Below, in pieces: positions 19,277-27,513 of a stretch of DNA of 37,809 nt (positions are counted from its first letter, which is position 1; the number at the start of each line of letters is the position of its first letter). The position numbers and the translations under genes were made by a program. Source of the stretch: Campylobacter coli LMG 9860 (GTDB taxonomy: Bacteria; Campylobacterota; Campylobacteria; Campylobacterales; Campylobacteraceae). Location: assembly GCF_000254135.1 (NCBI RefSeq), contig NZ_AINS01000059.1, forward strand, positions 1 through 37,809, in the 5' to 3' direction. The notes beneath the pieces are model-generated. The model did no database searches and had not been told where the DNA came from. It saw only the letters and a program-made list of their open reading frames with translations.

Positions 19277-20218
19277 AAAGCAGTTTTTCAGAAATTTTTT
19301 TCAATTGGATTTTTAAAATTTCTTTAGAAAGAGCAGATGCTTTATGGCAAGCAAAAGATTGTTTATTGCTTGAGTTTTGACATTGATTTTGACTATTTTT
19401 TTGTGTGATTTTAATAAGATTTAATTGCATAGCTTGATCTTTGGAATTTTTATCAACTGCCATATTCTAATCAGTATAATATCCAGCCTGACAAGATTTA
19501 TAAAAAAGTTTTTGGGCTAAAATATCATTTTGATTAAATAATTCAACCCAGCCTTGCGCAAAGCACAACTTTGTATCTTTTTCACAAGCTTTAGAGCTTA
19601 ATTCTTTAGCTTTGATTAAGTCTTTTTCTACCCCTTGTCCGCATGCATACATATAAGAAAGTCCCGCACAAATAGCATCATGCCTTGCTCGCAGCTTTTT
19701 TTTGGCTAGTATAATTGCTGATTTTATATCTTGTTTACTAAGCGTAGTGATATGTTCTAATAAAGCAAAACTTGAGTTTTGATCTAAAAAATATTTTAAA
19801 TTGCTTTGATAAGTTTCTTCATCTAACTTTTTCAGTAATTTAAATTTTATATTGTTGATTCTCACGCAAGAGTCCAATCTCCCAAGTTTACAAGCTTTTT
19901 GGAAAAGCAATAAAGCTTTGTTTAAATCCAAAGGAAGTCTCGTGTTTGCTGCAAATTCTCTTCCTAATAAGCGCATGCGGTGGCATTATTTTCTAAGCAT
20001 TGTTTTTGAAAAAGACTTAAATTACCCTCGAAAAAATATTCCCCCTTTGGAGTAAGAGCAAATTTTTCCTTTAAGGGCTGATTTAAAATTTCTTTTAAAC
20101 TCTCGTCCAAGAATTGATTAATGCCTAAATTTTCTTTTATATTTTGGGGTAAATTATTTGCTAAAACGGAAAATTGACAAAAAAATATTAAAAAAACTAA
20201 AATTTTAATTTTTTTCAT
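19260..20218 (-). pseudogene. Sel1-repeat / Hcp-like secreted protein, disrupted
   Basis: The ATG at 20218 begins a clear signal peptide (MKKIKILVFLIFFCQFSVLA). The frame runs 84 residues to CLENNATACAY and then hits TAG. Restoring one T near 19966 (TATTAG to TATTTAG) rejoins it to LGREFAANTRLPLDLNKALLLFQKAC, a textbook Sel1/TPR-type unit with paired cysteines. More such units follow (ICAGLSYMYACGQGVEKDLIKAKELSSKAC). A second TAG at 19467-19469 lies in that frame, and another 67 in-frame codons without a stop follow to 19260, overlapping the end of the transporter gene. Sel1-repeat proteins include the Helicobacter cysteine-rich Hcp family, secreted to the periplasm or outside. The frameshift is well supported; the second TAG may be a lesion or the true end. 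Confidence 0.75.
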
Positions 20219-20289
20219 GAGTATTTCTTTCTTGCCTATTTTTTTTAAAATTATAACAGAATTTCAAAGTTTGTAAAACTAAAATTTGT

Positions 20290-20295
20290 TATAAT
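20290..20295 (+). promoter_or_regulatory. Putative -10 box for carB
   Basis: TATAAT at 20290-20295 in the divergent spacer, 30 bases before the carB ATG at 20326, with an appropriately placed TAGGAA ribosome binding site at 20315-20320. An ATG at 20308 is in frame, but would sit only about 6 bases from the predicted transcript start. Confidence 0.6.
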
Positions 20296-20325
20296 CAGCC
20301 CAAATTTATGCTCTTAGGAAAATTC

Positions 20326-23300
20326 ATGCCAAAACGAACAGATATTAAAAATATTTTACTTATAGGAAGTGGTCCTATCGTTATAGGTCAAGCTTGTGAA
20401 TTTGATTATTCAGGAACTCAAGCAGCAAAAACTTTAAAAGAACAAGGGTATCGCGTAGTTTTAATCAATTCTAACCCAGCGACTATTATGACTGATCCTG
20501 AATTTGCTGATGCTACTTATATAGAGCCTGTAACCAAGGAAAGTATTTTAAGTATTATTAAAAAAGAGAAAATCGATGCCATTTTGCCAACCATGGGTGG
20601 ACAAGTGGCTCTAAATGTAGCTATGGAAGTTTATGAAAGCGGACTTTTAGGTGATGTGAAGTTTTTGGGTGCAAACCCTGAAGCGATTAAAAAAGGCGAA
20701 GATCGTCAAGTTTTTAAAGAATGTATGAAAAAAATCGGCATGGATTTGTCAAAATCTATGTACGCGTATAATTATGATGAAGCTTTAAAAGCTGTAGATG
20801 AAATCGGCTTTCCTTTAATGATCCGTGCTTCTTATACCTTAGGTGGTGCGGGAAGCGGTGTGGTTTATAATATGGATGAATTTAAAGAACTCGCTAATGC
20901 CGCCTTAGCACTTTCGCCAATCCATGAAATTCTTATCGAAGAAAGTTTGCTTGGATGGAAAGAGTATGAAATGGAGGTTATCCGCGATAAAAATGATAAT
21001 TGCATTATCGTGTGTAGTATAGAAAATCTTGATCCTATGGGAGTGCATACAGGAGATAGTATCACGGTTGCACCTGCTCTTACTTTAACTGATAAAGAAT
21101 ACCAAGTTATGCGTAATGCCTCTTTTGCCATTTTGCGTGAAATAGGCGTCGATACGGGCGGATCAAATGTGCAATTTGCTGTCAATCCAACAAATGGTAG
21201 AATGATAGTTATTGAAATGAATCCAAGGGTTTCAAGATCAAGCGCCCTAGCTTCTAAAGCAACGGGTTATCCTATAGCAAAGGTTGCAACACTTTTGGCG
21301 ATTGGATTTAGCTTAGATGAGATAAAAAATGATATTACCGGCACTCCTGCTAGTTTTGAACCTGTGATTGATTATATTGTTACAAAAATTCCTCGTTTTA
21401 CTTTTGAGAAATTCCCAGGAGCTAATACAACTTTAGGCACAGCGATGAAAAGCGTGGGTGAGGTAATGGCGATTGGCCGAACTTTTAAAGAAAGTATACA
21501 AAAAGCACTTTGTTCTTTGGAAAGAAATTTAAGTGGTTTTGATAGAGTGAAATTTGAAGATAAAAACGATCTTATCTTTAAAATTCGCAACGCTAACGAA
21601 AAGCGTTTGCTTTATGTAGCGCAAGCTTTTAGAGAGGGTTTTGATGTAAAAGAGCTTTATGAGCTTTGTAAAATTGATCCTTGGTTTTTATCCCAAATTA
21701 AAGAAATCGTAGATTTTGAAGAGCAAATTGATATGGATATCTTGCATAACAAAACCCTTTTAAGAAAAGCAAAAACTATGGGTTTTTCAGACAAGATGAT
21801 CGCCTTGCTTGTGAATCTAAAAGATAATTTAGAATTAAGTCAAAATGATATCTATTATGCAAGAATGAAGCAAAAAATCATAGCAGAATTTAGCGAAGTA
21901 GATACTTGTGCAGGGGAATTTGAAGCTTTAACTCCTTATCTTTATTCTAGTATCAATGTAAGTGAACTTACTCAAAGCAAAAATGAAGCAAGAGATAAAA
22001 AAGAAAAAAAAGTGATGATTATAGGCGGGGGGCCAAATCGTATAGGACAAGGGATAGAATTTGACTATGCTTGTGTGCATGCTTCTTTTGCATTAAAGGA
22101 TTTAGGCGTAAAAACTATTATGTATAATTGCAATCCAGAAACCGTTTCTACAGATTATGATACGAGTGATATTTTGTATTTTGAACCTATTGATTTTGAG
22201 CATTTGCGTGGTGTAATTGAACGCGAAAAGCCAGATGGAGTTATAGTGCATTTTGGTGGTCAAACTCCGCTTAAATTTGCTAAACGCTTGAGTGCTTTTG
22301 GGGCTAAAATCATAGGCACAAGCGCAAGAGTGATCGATATGGCAGAAGATAGAAAGAAATTTGCTGAATTTATTACAAAACTTGGTATCAATCAACCTAA
22401 AAATTCTACCGCTACAAGCGTAGAAGAAGCGGTTTTAAAAGCGAGCGAGATAGGTTATCCTGTACTTGTAAGACCAAGTTATGTTTTAGGCGGAAGAGCT
22501 ATGCGTGTGGTTACTGATGAGAGTGAACTTAGACTTTATATGCAAGAAGCTGTGGATGTAAGCGATAAAAGTCCTGTTTTGATCGATCAGTATTTAGATA
22601 ATGCGACTGAAATCGATGTTGATGCTATCAGTGATGGTAAAGATGTTTATGTAGCAGGAATTATGGAGCATATTGAAGAAGCAGGAATTCATTCAGGTGA
22701 TAGCGCATGTTCTTTGCCACCTTGCAATATTGATGAAAAAATGCAAGAACAAATCGTACAAAAAACCGCAGATATTGCTTTAAATTTAGGCGTTGTAGGA
22801 CTTTTAAATATACAATTTGCAATTTACAATAACGAACTTTATATGATAGAAGTAAATCCTAGAGCAAGTCGTACCGTACCTTTTGTAAGCAAAGCTACAG
22901 GTATACCTTTGGCAAAAGTTGCAACACGCGTAATGTGGCAGGGGAATTTAAAAGAAGCTTTAAAATTTTATGATGCTTTTGGTGTGGTGAATTTTGACAA
23001 TGCGATTTTGCGTCCTAAGCCTTCAAAATATATCAGCGTAAAAGAAGCGGTATTTCCTTTTGCTAAGCTTAGTGGAAGTGATTTAGAGCTAGGACCTGAG
23101 ATGAGATCAACAGGTGAGGTTATGGGCATAAGTAAGGATTTTGCCAATTCTTACGCGAAAAGTCAAATTTCATCTTTTAATCATTTGCCAGAAAGTGGAG
23201 TGGTTTTCATTTCTTTAAAAGAAAAAGATAAAAAGTATGCTAAAAAACTTGCGAGTGAATACTCTAAATTAGGTTTTAAACTAATGGCTACAAGTGGAAC

Positions 23301-23592
23301 TTGTAAAGAAATTGTAGAAAATGGTTTTGAGTGTGAGCTTGTACATAAAATTTCAGAAGGGCGTCCAAATGTGGAAGACAAGCTGAAAAATGGAGAAATT
23401 CAGCTAGTGATAAATACAAGTGATAGTCATACTTTTGCAGGGGATACGAAAAAAATTCGTGAAAATATTATCCGTTTTAAAATCCCTTATTTTACAAATT
23501 TGCGTTCAGCTCTTGCGGGTGCAAAATCGATTAAAGCGATACAAAATCAAAGTTATTTAGAAGTTAAAAGCCTGCAGGAGTGGCTTAAGTGA
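20326..23592 (+). CDS. carB: Carbamoyl-phosphate synthase, large subunit
   Basis: 1088 residues from the ATG at 20326 (MPKRTDIKN), the usual length. It makes carbamoyl phosphate from ammonia (from glutamine via CarA), bicarbonate and two ATP, feeding arginine and pyrimidine synthesis. Two homologous halves are visible: [17 protein letters not shown] at residue 13 and [17 protein letters not shown] near 560, each heading an ATP-grasp unit. A C-terminal MGS-like regulatory domain is at about 945-1088. carA is not adjacent. The last four coding bases (GTGA) contain the start codon of the methyltransferase gene. Confidence 0.97.
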   Translation: MPKRTDIKNILLIGSGPIVIGQACEFDYSGTQAAKTLKEQGYRVVLINSNPATIMTDPEFADATYIEPVTKESILSIIKKEKIDAILPTMGGQVALNVAMEVYESGLLGDVKFLGANPEAIKKGEDRQVFKECMKKIGMDLSKSMYAYNYDEALKAVDEIGFPLMIRASYTLGGAGSGVVYNMDEFKELANAALALSPIHEILIEESLLGWKEYEMEVIRDKNDNCIIVCSIENLDPMGVHTGDSITVAPALTLTDKEYQVMRNASFAILREIGVDTGGSNVQFAVNPTNGRMIVIEMNPRVSRSSALASKATGYPIAKVATLLAIGFSLDEIKNDITGTPASFEPVIDYIVTKIPRFTFEKFPGANTTLGTAMKSVGEVMAIGRTFKESIQKALCSLERNLSGFDRVKFEDKNDLIFKIRNANEKRLLYVAQAFREGFDVKELYELCKIDPWFLSQIKEIVDFEEQIDMDILHNKTLLRKAKTMGFSDKMIALLVNLKDNLELSQNDIYYARMKQKIIAEFSEVDTCAGEFEALTPYLYSSINVSELTQSKNEARDKKEKKVMIIGGGPNRIGQGIEFDYACVHASFALKDLGVKTIMYNCNPETVSTDYDTSDILYFEPIDFEHLRGVIEREKPDGVIVHFGGQTPLKFAKRLSAFGAKIIGTSARVIDMAEDRKKFAEFITKLGINQPKNSTATSVEEAVLKASEIGYPVLVRPSYVLGGRAMRVVTDESELRLYMQEAVDVSDKSPVLIDQYLDNATEIDVDAISDGKDVYVAGIMEHIEEAGIHSGDSACSLPPCNIDEKMQEQIVQKTADIALNLGVVGLLNIQFAIYNNELYMIEVNPRASRTVPFVSKATGIPLAKVATRVMWQGNLKEALKFYDAFGVVNFDNAILRPKPSKYISVKEAVFPFAKLSGSDLELGPEMRSTGEVMGISKDFANSYAKSQISSFNHLPESGVVFISLKEKDKKYAKKLASEYSKLGFKLMATSGTCKEIVENGFECELVHKISEGRPNVEDKLKNGEIQLVINTSDSHTFAGDTKKIRENIIRFKIPYFTNLRSALAGAKSIKAIQNQSYLEVKSLQEWLK
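23576..23591 (+). promoter_or_regulatory. Ribosome binding site and GTG start coupling carB to the methyltransferase
   Basis: AGGAG at 23576-23580 inside the carB reading frame, 8 bases before GTG at 23589, which overlaps the carB stop as GTGA. No other start codon occurs near the methyltransferase N-terminus; the next methionine is at residue 172, after the catalytic motif. Confidence 0.7.
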
Positions 23593-24440
23593 ATTTAAAA
23601 GAAAAACCTATTTTTATCAGCAAAGATAAAAATTTTACCCTTTATCAAAATGATTGCAATAAATTATTGCCTAAATTTGAAAAACAATTTGATTTGATTT
23701 TTGCTGATCCGCCTTATTTCCTTTCAAATGATGGATTAAGTATTCAAAATGGTAAAATAGTTAGTGTAAATAAAGGAAACTGGGATAAGGGTGACGATAT
23801 TGAAAAAATAGATAAATTTAATTTAAAATGGCTATCTAATGCAAAAATAGCGCTAAAAGATACTGGAAGTATTTTGATTAGTGGGACTTACCATAATGTT
23901 TTCTCACTTGGTAGAATTTTACAAAAACTTGATTTTAAAATTTTAAATATCATTACTTGGCAAAAAACAAATCCTCCACCAAATTTTAGCTGCCGCTATC
24001 TTACGCATTCTACAGAGCAAATTATTTGGGCTAGAAAAAGTTATAAACACAAGCATATTTTTAATTATGAAATTTTAAAACTTTTAAACAGTAATAAACA
24101 AATGCGTGATGTTTGGGCTTTTAATGCTATTGCTCCTTGGGAAAAAACAAATGGAAAACACCCCACACAAAAACCTTTGGCTTTACTTACTAGACTTATT
24201 TTAATGGCAAGCGATGAAAGCTCATTAATCTGCGATCCTTTTAGTGGAAGCTCAACTACAGGCATTGCAGCAAATTTATTAAATAGACAATTTATAGGTT
24301 TTGAGAAAGAAAATGAATTTATCAACATATCAATAGCTAGAAAGAAAGAACTAGAAAATAATTTTAATACTATTAAAAATAAAATTAATGATTTAAAATT
24401 ATTAAATAAAAACAGTTTATTTCAAGGAGGTTATTTATGA
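23589..24440 (+). CDS. Type II adenine/cytosine-N4 DNA methyltransferase (beta class, DpnA-like)
   Basis: 283 residues, GTG start. S-adenosylmethionine-dependent amino-methyltransferase: catalytic DPPYF at 40-44 near the N-terminus and the cofactor motif [10 protein letters not shown] at about 216-225 near the C-terminus. This order (IV before I) is the beta class. The stretches [23 protein letters not shown] and GKHPTQKP look like the DpnA-type and HinfI-type enzymes I remember, which methylate adenine. GATC specificity is conceivable but not shown. The gene is coupled to carB by GTGA and to the endonuclease by ATGA. C. jejuni order has no such gene here, so this is an insertion. Confidence 0.88.
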   Translation: MNLKEKPIFISKDKNFTLYQNDCNKLLPKFEKQFDLIFADPPYFLSNDGLSIQNGKIVSVNKGNWDKGDDIEKIDKFNLKWLSNAKIALKDTGSILISGTYHNVFSLGRILQKLDFKILNIITWQKTNPPPNFSCRYLTHSTEQIIWARKSYKHKHIFNYEILKLLNSNKQMRDVWAFNAIAPWEKTNGKHPTQKPLALLTRLILMASDESSLICDPFSGSSTTGIAANLLNRQFIGFEKENEFINISIARKKELENNFNTIKNKINDLKLLNKNSLFQGGYL

Positions 24441-24958
24441 TTACGGGCGGAAGTGGCGGAAGCAATACTCGAACTGGATTAGTATTTGAGGGACAAGTGG
24501 ATTTAGCAACTTTTTTGTCGCAACAAAATGGTTATACTCTTAATGAAAAACAAGAAGTCTTTTTTAATAATGAAAAAGTAGCAAGAATTTTTAAAAAATA
24601 CAAACTTTATGAATTTTTAGAAGAGTTGAAGATTAATTGGAAAGAGTGTATTTCTAAAAAACTTTTGCCAGATGATAGTATCTATGTAATTATTAACAAT
24701 ACTTTGCATATTATTGAGTGTAAATTTCAAAGTGTGGCTGGATCTGTAGATGAGAAACTACAGACTTGTGATTTTAAGAAAAAGCAATACCAAAAACTAT
24801 TTTCTAGGGCAAATATCGAAGTAGAATATATTTATCTTTTAAATGATTGGTTTAGGAAACCTGAATATAAAGATGTTCTAGACTATATTATTAGTGTACG
24901 CTGTCAATATTATTTTGAGTATATTCCTTTACAAAAATTAGGCTTGCCAGTTCCTTGA
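24437..24958 (+). CDS. Probable type II restriction endonuclease (PD-(D/E)XK)
   Basis: 173 residues, not recognised as any named enzyme. The core looks like PD-(D/E)XK: P78-D79-D80, then 13 residues to E94-C95-K96 (TLHIIECKFQ), followed by a helical stretch that would complete the fold. It starts [18 protein letters not shown], a Gly-rich opening I associate with some small type II enzymes; that is memory, not a search result. Ribosome binding site AAGGAGG lies at 24424-24430, and it overlaps the methyltransferase by 4 bases. Position and fold make a cognate endonuclease the best reading. A nickase or orphan nuclease is possible. Confidence 0.75.
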   Translation: MITGGSGGSNTRTGLVFEGQVDLATFLSQQNGYTLNEKQEVFFNNEKVARIFKKYKLYEFLEELKINWKECISKKLLPDDSIYVIINNTLHIIECKFQSVAGSVDEKLQTCDFKKKQYQKLFSRANIEVEYIYLLNDWFRKPEYKDVLDYIISVRCQYYFEYIPLQKLGLPVP

Positions 24959-25380
24959 TGATTTATCTAGCGCAAACAGATACTACAGCAGGATTTTTAA
25001 GTAAAAATTTAGAAGAAATCAATGCTTTAAAAGGCAGGGCTAAAGATCAGCCCTGCTTGATCACTTCTGCAAAATTTGACGAGTTAAAAAAAATCGTAAG
25101 AGTTCCAAATCAATTTAAAAATTGGGTGCGTCGTGCCAAAAAAACAACTTTTATTTATCCAAACAATCAAGCAGTAAGAATTGTCAAAGATTGCAAACAC
25201 GCACAATTCTTAGAAAAAATGGGTTGTTTTTATTCAAGTTCTGCAAACAAGCACGGACAAAAATTTGATGAGCTTTGGGCTAGAAGTGTCGCAGATGTTG
25301 TGGTTGATGAGATATTTGTTGAAAATACCCCATCAAAAATAATAAAACTTCATCGTAAGAAGCTTAAAAAAATTCGTTAG
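24958..25380 (+). CDS. Short Sua5/YciO/YrdC-like protein
   Basis: 140 residues from the ATG at 24958 (TGATG overlap with the endonuclease stop); TTG at 24955 is in frame just before it. The fold signature of Sua5/YrdC is recognisable: QTDTTAGFL at about 6-14 (family: PTDTxYGL), INALKGRAKDQPCLI (about 20-34), AVRIVKD near 80 and SSSANKHG near 99. Sua5/YrdC makes threonylcarbamoyl-AMP for tRNA t6A. This one is shorter than the usual 190-210 residues, and the family's first Pro is Gln. It may be a divergent paralogue rather than the main enzyme. The end overlaps tal convergently by 4 bases. Confidence 0.75.
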   Translation: MIYLAQTDTTAGFLSKNLEEINALKGRAKDQPCLITSAKFDELKKIVRVPNQFKNWVRRAKKTTFIYPNNQAVRIVKDCKHAQFLEKMGCFYSSSANKHGQKFDELWARSVADVVVDEIFVENTPSKIIKLHRKKLKKIR

Positions 25381-26363
25381 TTTAGTGCTTGTAAAATTTC
25401 TTCAAAAGCTATGCAAAATTGCTCTAAACCATCTTTTAGTAATTCATCACAAGCTTTTTCTCTTTCATTTTGTGAAATAATAGCATTAAGTTGTGTGTAA
25501 ATTTCAAAATTCATTAAAGGTTTTTTAAATTCAATTTCGGTTTTAAATGCATTGATAGCATCTAGTGGGGCAGTATTTATGCTATTTTCAAAAAGAAGTT
25601 CTTTGATATAATAATCTTTTGGTAAATCATCGCCTTTTACACCCGTGCTTGCAAATAAAGCTCGGATATTAGGTTCGTTTTTGGAGATGATATTATTATA
25701 GGCTAAATTTGCATTTAAAATTCCTATACGATTTTGTTCTTTTGCTTTAGAATTTAAAAGTCTATCAAAACGACTTACAAAGATGCTTATAACAGCTTGC
25801 GGAGTTCTTAAGTGAGTATTTTTTCCTTGCAAGGCTATATTGTTTTTTCTAAATTCAATCAAACCTGCATTTAAAGCTTCAAAGCATTTTTGGCTTTGCT
25901 CTAAAGAAAAAATTAAAGTAGCATTTACGCTGATGCCATTTTTCATCAATTCATACATTACTTCATAAGAAGCATTGGTTGCTGGAACTTTAATCATCAC
26001 ATTGTCTTTACCAATGGCACTATAAAGTTTTTTTGCTTCGCCCAAACTTAAGCTTGTATTATCATAAAATCTCGGATCGATTTCAAGACTTATAAAACCA
26101 TCATTTCCCGTGTGATATAAAGGAGCAAGCTTGTCTGCTGCTTTTTGTATGTCAGCAATAGCAAGTTCTTCATAAATTTCTTTTGCCTTTTTTCCTTTTA
26201 ATTTGGCTATTTTTTCTTTGTAGATAGGCGAATTTAAAATAGCATTTTTAAAAATAGCGGGATTTGAAGTTGCTCCATTGACACCGCGAGATAGTAAATT
26301 TAAAAAATCATCATCTAAAAAACTATTTTCTATAAAATCACACCAAAGAGAAAATTTTTTCAT
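25377..26363 (-). CDS. tal: Transaldolase
   Basis: 328 residues. Cytoplasmic enzyme of the non-oxidative pentose phosphate pathway that moves a dihydroxyacetone unit between sugar phosphates. The Schiff-base lysine is Lys125 in NVMIKVPAT, and GVNGATSNPAIF is near residue 27. The sequence is of the longer, bacterial TalB/Tal type rather than the 220-residue TalC type. It is the last gene of the minus-strand cluster that begins with lpxB, one base after serB. Campylobacter lacks a full Embden-Meyerhof route, so this enzyme matters mainly for pentose and erythrose-4-phosphate supply. Confidence 0.93.
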   Translation of the reverse strand: MKKFSLWCDFIENSFLDDDFLNLLSRGVNGATSNPAIFKNAILNSPIYKEKIAKLKGKKAKEIYEELAIADIQKAADKLAPLYHTGNDGFISLEIDPRFYDNTSLSLGEAKKLYSAIGKDNVMIKVPATNASYEVMYELMKNGISVNATLIFSLEQSQKCFEALNAGLIEFRKNNIALQGKNTHLRTPQAVISIFVSRFDRLLNSKAKEQNRIGILNANLAYNNIISKNEPNIRALFASTGVKGDDLPKDYYIKELLFENSINTAPLDAINAFKTEIEFKKPLMNFEIYTQLNAIISQNEREKACDELLKDGLEQFCIAFEEILQALN

Positions 26364-26364
26364 C

Positions 26365-26988
26365 TTATATTACCTTTATTATTTCTTTCAAGTCTTTATT
26401 GTCTACGCAAATATCTGCTTTTGATCGCAAAATTTCTTTAGCACAAAATGCGACTTTTAAACCGCTTTCATTAAACATAGCGATATCGTTTGCTCCATCG
26501 CCCACACACATGACTTCATGAGTTTGCAAATTTAAAAAGTTCTTGAGGCGTTGCAGCATTAAACCCTTTGAATTTGAAAACATCATTTCTCCGCCCACTA
26601 GTCCTGATAAAGTATTATTTTTATGATGTAGATAATTTGCAAAGCCTAAATTTACTTTTAGTTTTTTCATAGCAGGATCAATACCTTCATGAAAACCCCC
26701 ACTAAAAATAACAACAAAAATATTTTTAGAATTTAAAAATTCAATAAGCTCATAAGCTCCATTCATCAATGGAAGATCTTGTCCTATTTTAAGAACAAGA
26801 TCATAAGGCATTCCCTTTAGAAAACTGACACGCTCTTGCAGACTTTCAAAAAAATCAAGTTCACCCGCCATAGCGCGATGAGTGATATCCACCACTTCTT
26901 TTTCTTTGTCGTAAGCCTTAGCTAATATATCAATAGTTTCTCCATCCATCAAAGTGGAATCAAAATCAAAAACACAAAGTTTTATCAT
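26365..26988 (-). CDS. serB: Phosphoserine phosphatase
   Basis: 207 residues, HAD superfamily. It hydrolyses phosphoserine to serine. The nucleophile motif FDFDSTLMDGE carries Asp8 and Asp10, motif II is FSGGF near 94-98, and motif III/IV is VGDGANDIAMF (about 162-172). No ACT domain, as in short SerB enzymes. The ATG at 26988 overlaps the cheW stop by one base (TAATG), and tal follows immediately, so it belongs to the long cluster although its role is unrelated to chemotaxis. Confidence 0.93.
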   Translation of the reverse strand: MIKLCVFDFDSTLMDGETIDILAKAYDKEKEVVDITHRAMAGELDFFESLQERVSFLKGMPYDLVLKIGQDLPLMNGAYELIEFLNSKNIFVVIFSGGFHEGIDPAMKKLKVNLGFANYLHHKNNTLSGLVGGEMMFSNSKGLMLQRLKNFLNLQTHEVMCVGDGANDIAMFNESGLKVAFCAKEILRSKADICVDNKDLKEIIKVI

Positions 26989-27509
26989 TAAAATTCACGC
27001 TTAAGTAAGGCTTCAACTTTAAGTATGGTAAGGATATTTTCATCTCTTTTGCCTATACCATAGATCATACCCTTATCTTTTACCAAAGTTTCAGGTGGCG
27101 GATCGATACGGTTTCTATGGATTTTGATAGCCTCGGTTAGTCTATCTATTACAAAGCCCGCATTTCCTCCAACACCACTTCCATTGGATTCGCCTCTTAA
27201 AACAATATAACGAGTTTGAGGAGTCATTTTAGAACTTCCTAGATTAAAACGCTGTGCCAAATCAATTAATGGCATAACATTTCCACGCATATTAAATACA
27301 CCCAAAACATAATCAGGAACGCTTGGAACCCTTGTATATTCTATAGGTTTGATGATTTCTTGTATGTTAAGAATTGGAATAGCATATTCCTCATCTCCTA
27401 CGACAAAACCTACAAGTTGTATGATATCATCTTCTTTTTGATCACCAACAGGACCAGCTATCTGAGTTTGCTGCTTTTGCAATATTTGCTCTAATTTTTC
27501 ATTACTCAT
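26988..27509 (-). CDS. cheW: Chemotaxis coupling protein CheW
   Basis: 173 residues, a single CheW domain (about 28-165). It links chemoreceptors such as the one at 1-1228 to CheA in arrays below the inner membrane. Typical blocks are present: LVGFVVGDEEYAIPI near 31, PDYVLGVFNMRGNVMPLIDL near 80-100 and GFVIDRLTEAI near 137. It lies 4 bases downstream of cheA and is coupled to serB. Complete and normal. Confidence 0.95.
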   Translation of the reverse strand: MSNEKLEQILQKQQTQIAGPVGDQKEDDIIQLVGFVVGDEEYAIPILNIQEIIKPIEYTRVPSVPDYVLGVFNMRGNVMPLIDLAQRFNLGSSKMTPQTRYIVLRGESNGSGVGGNAGFVIDRLTEAIKIHRNRIDPPPETLVKDKGMIYGIGKRDENILTILKVEALLKREF

Positions 27510-27513
27510 ATTC

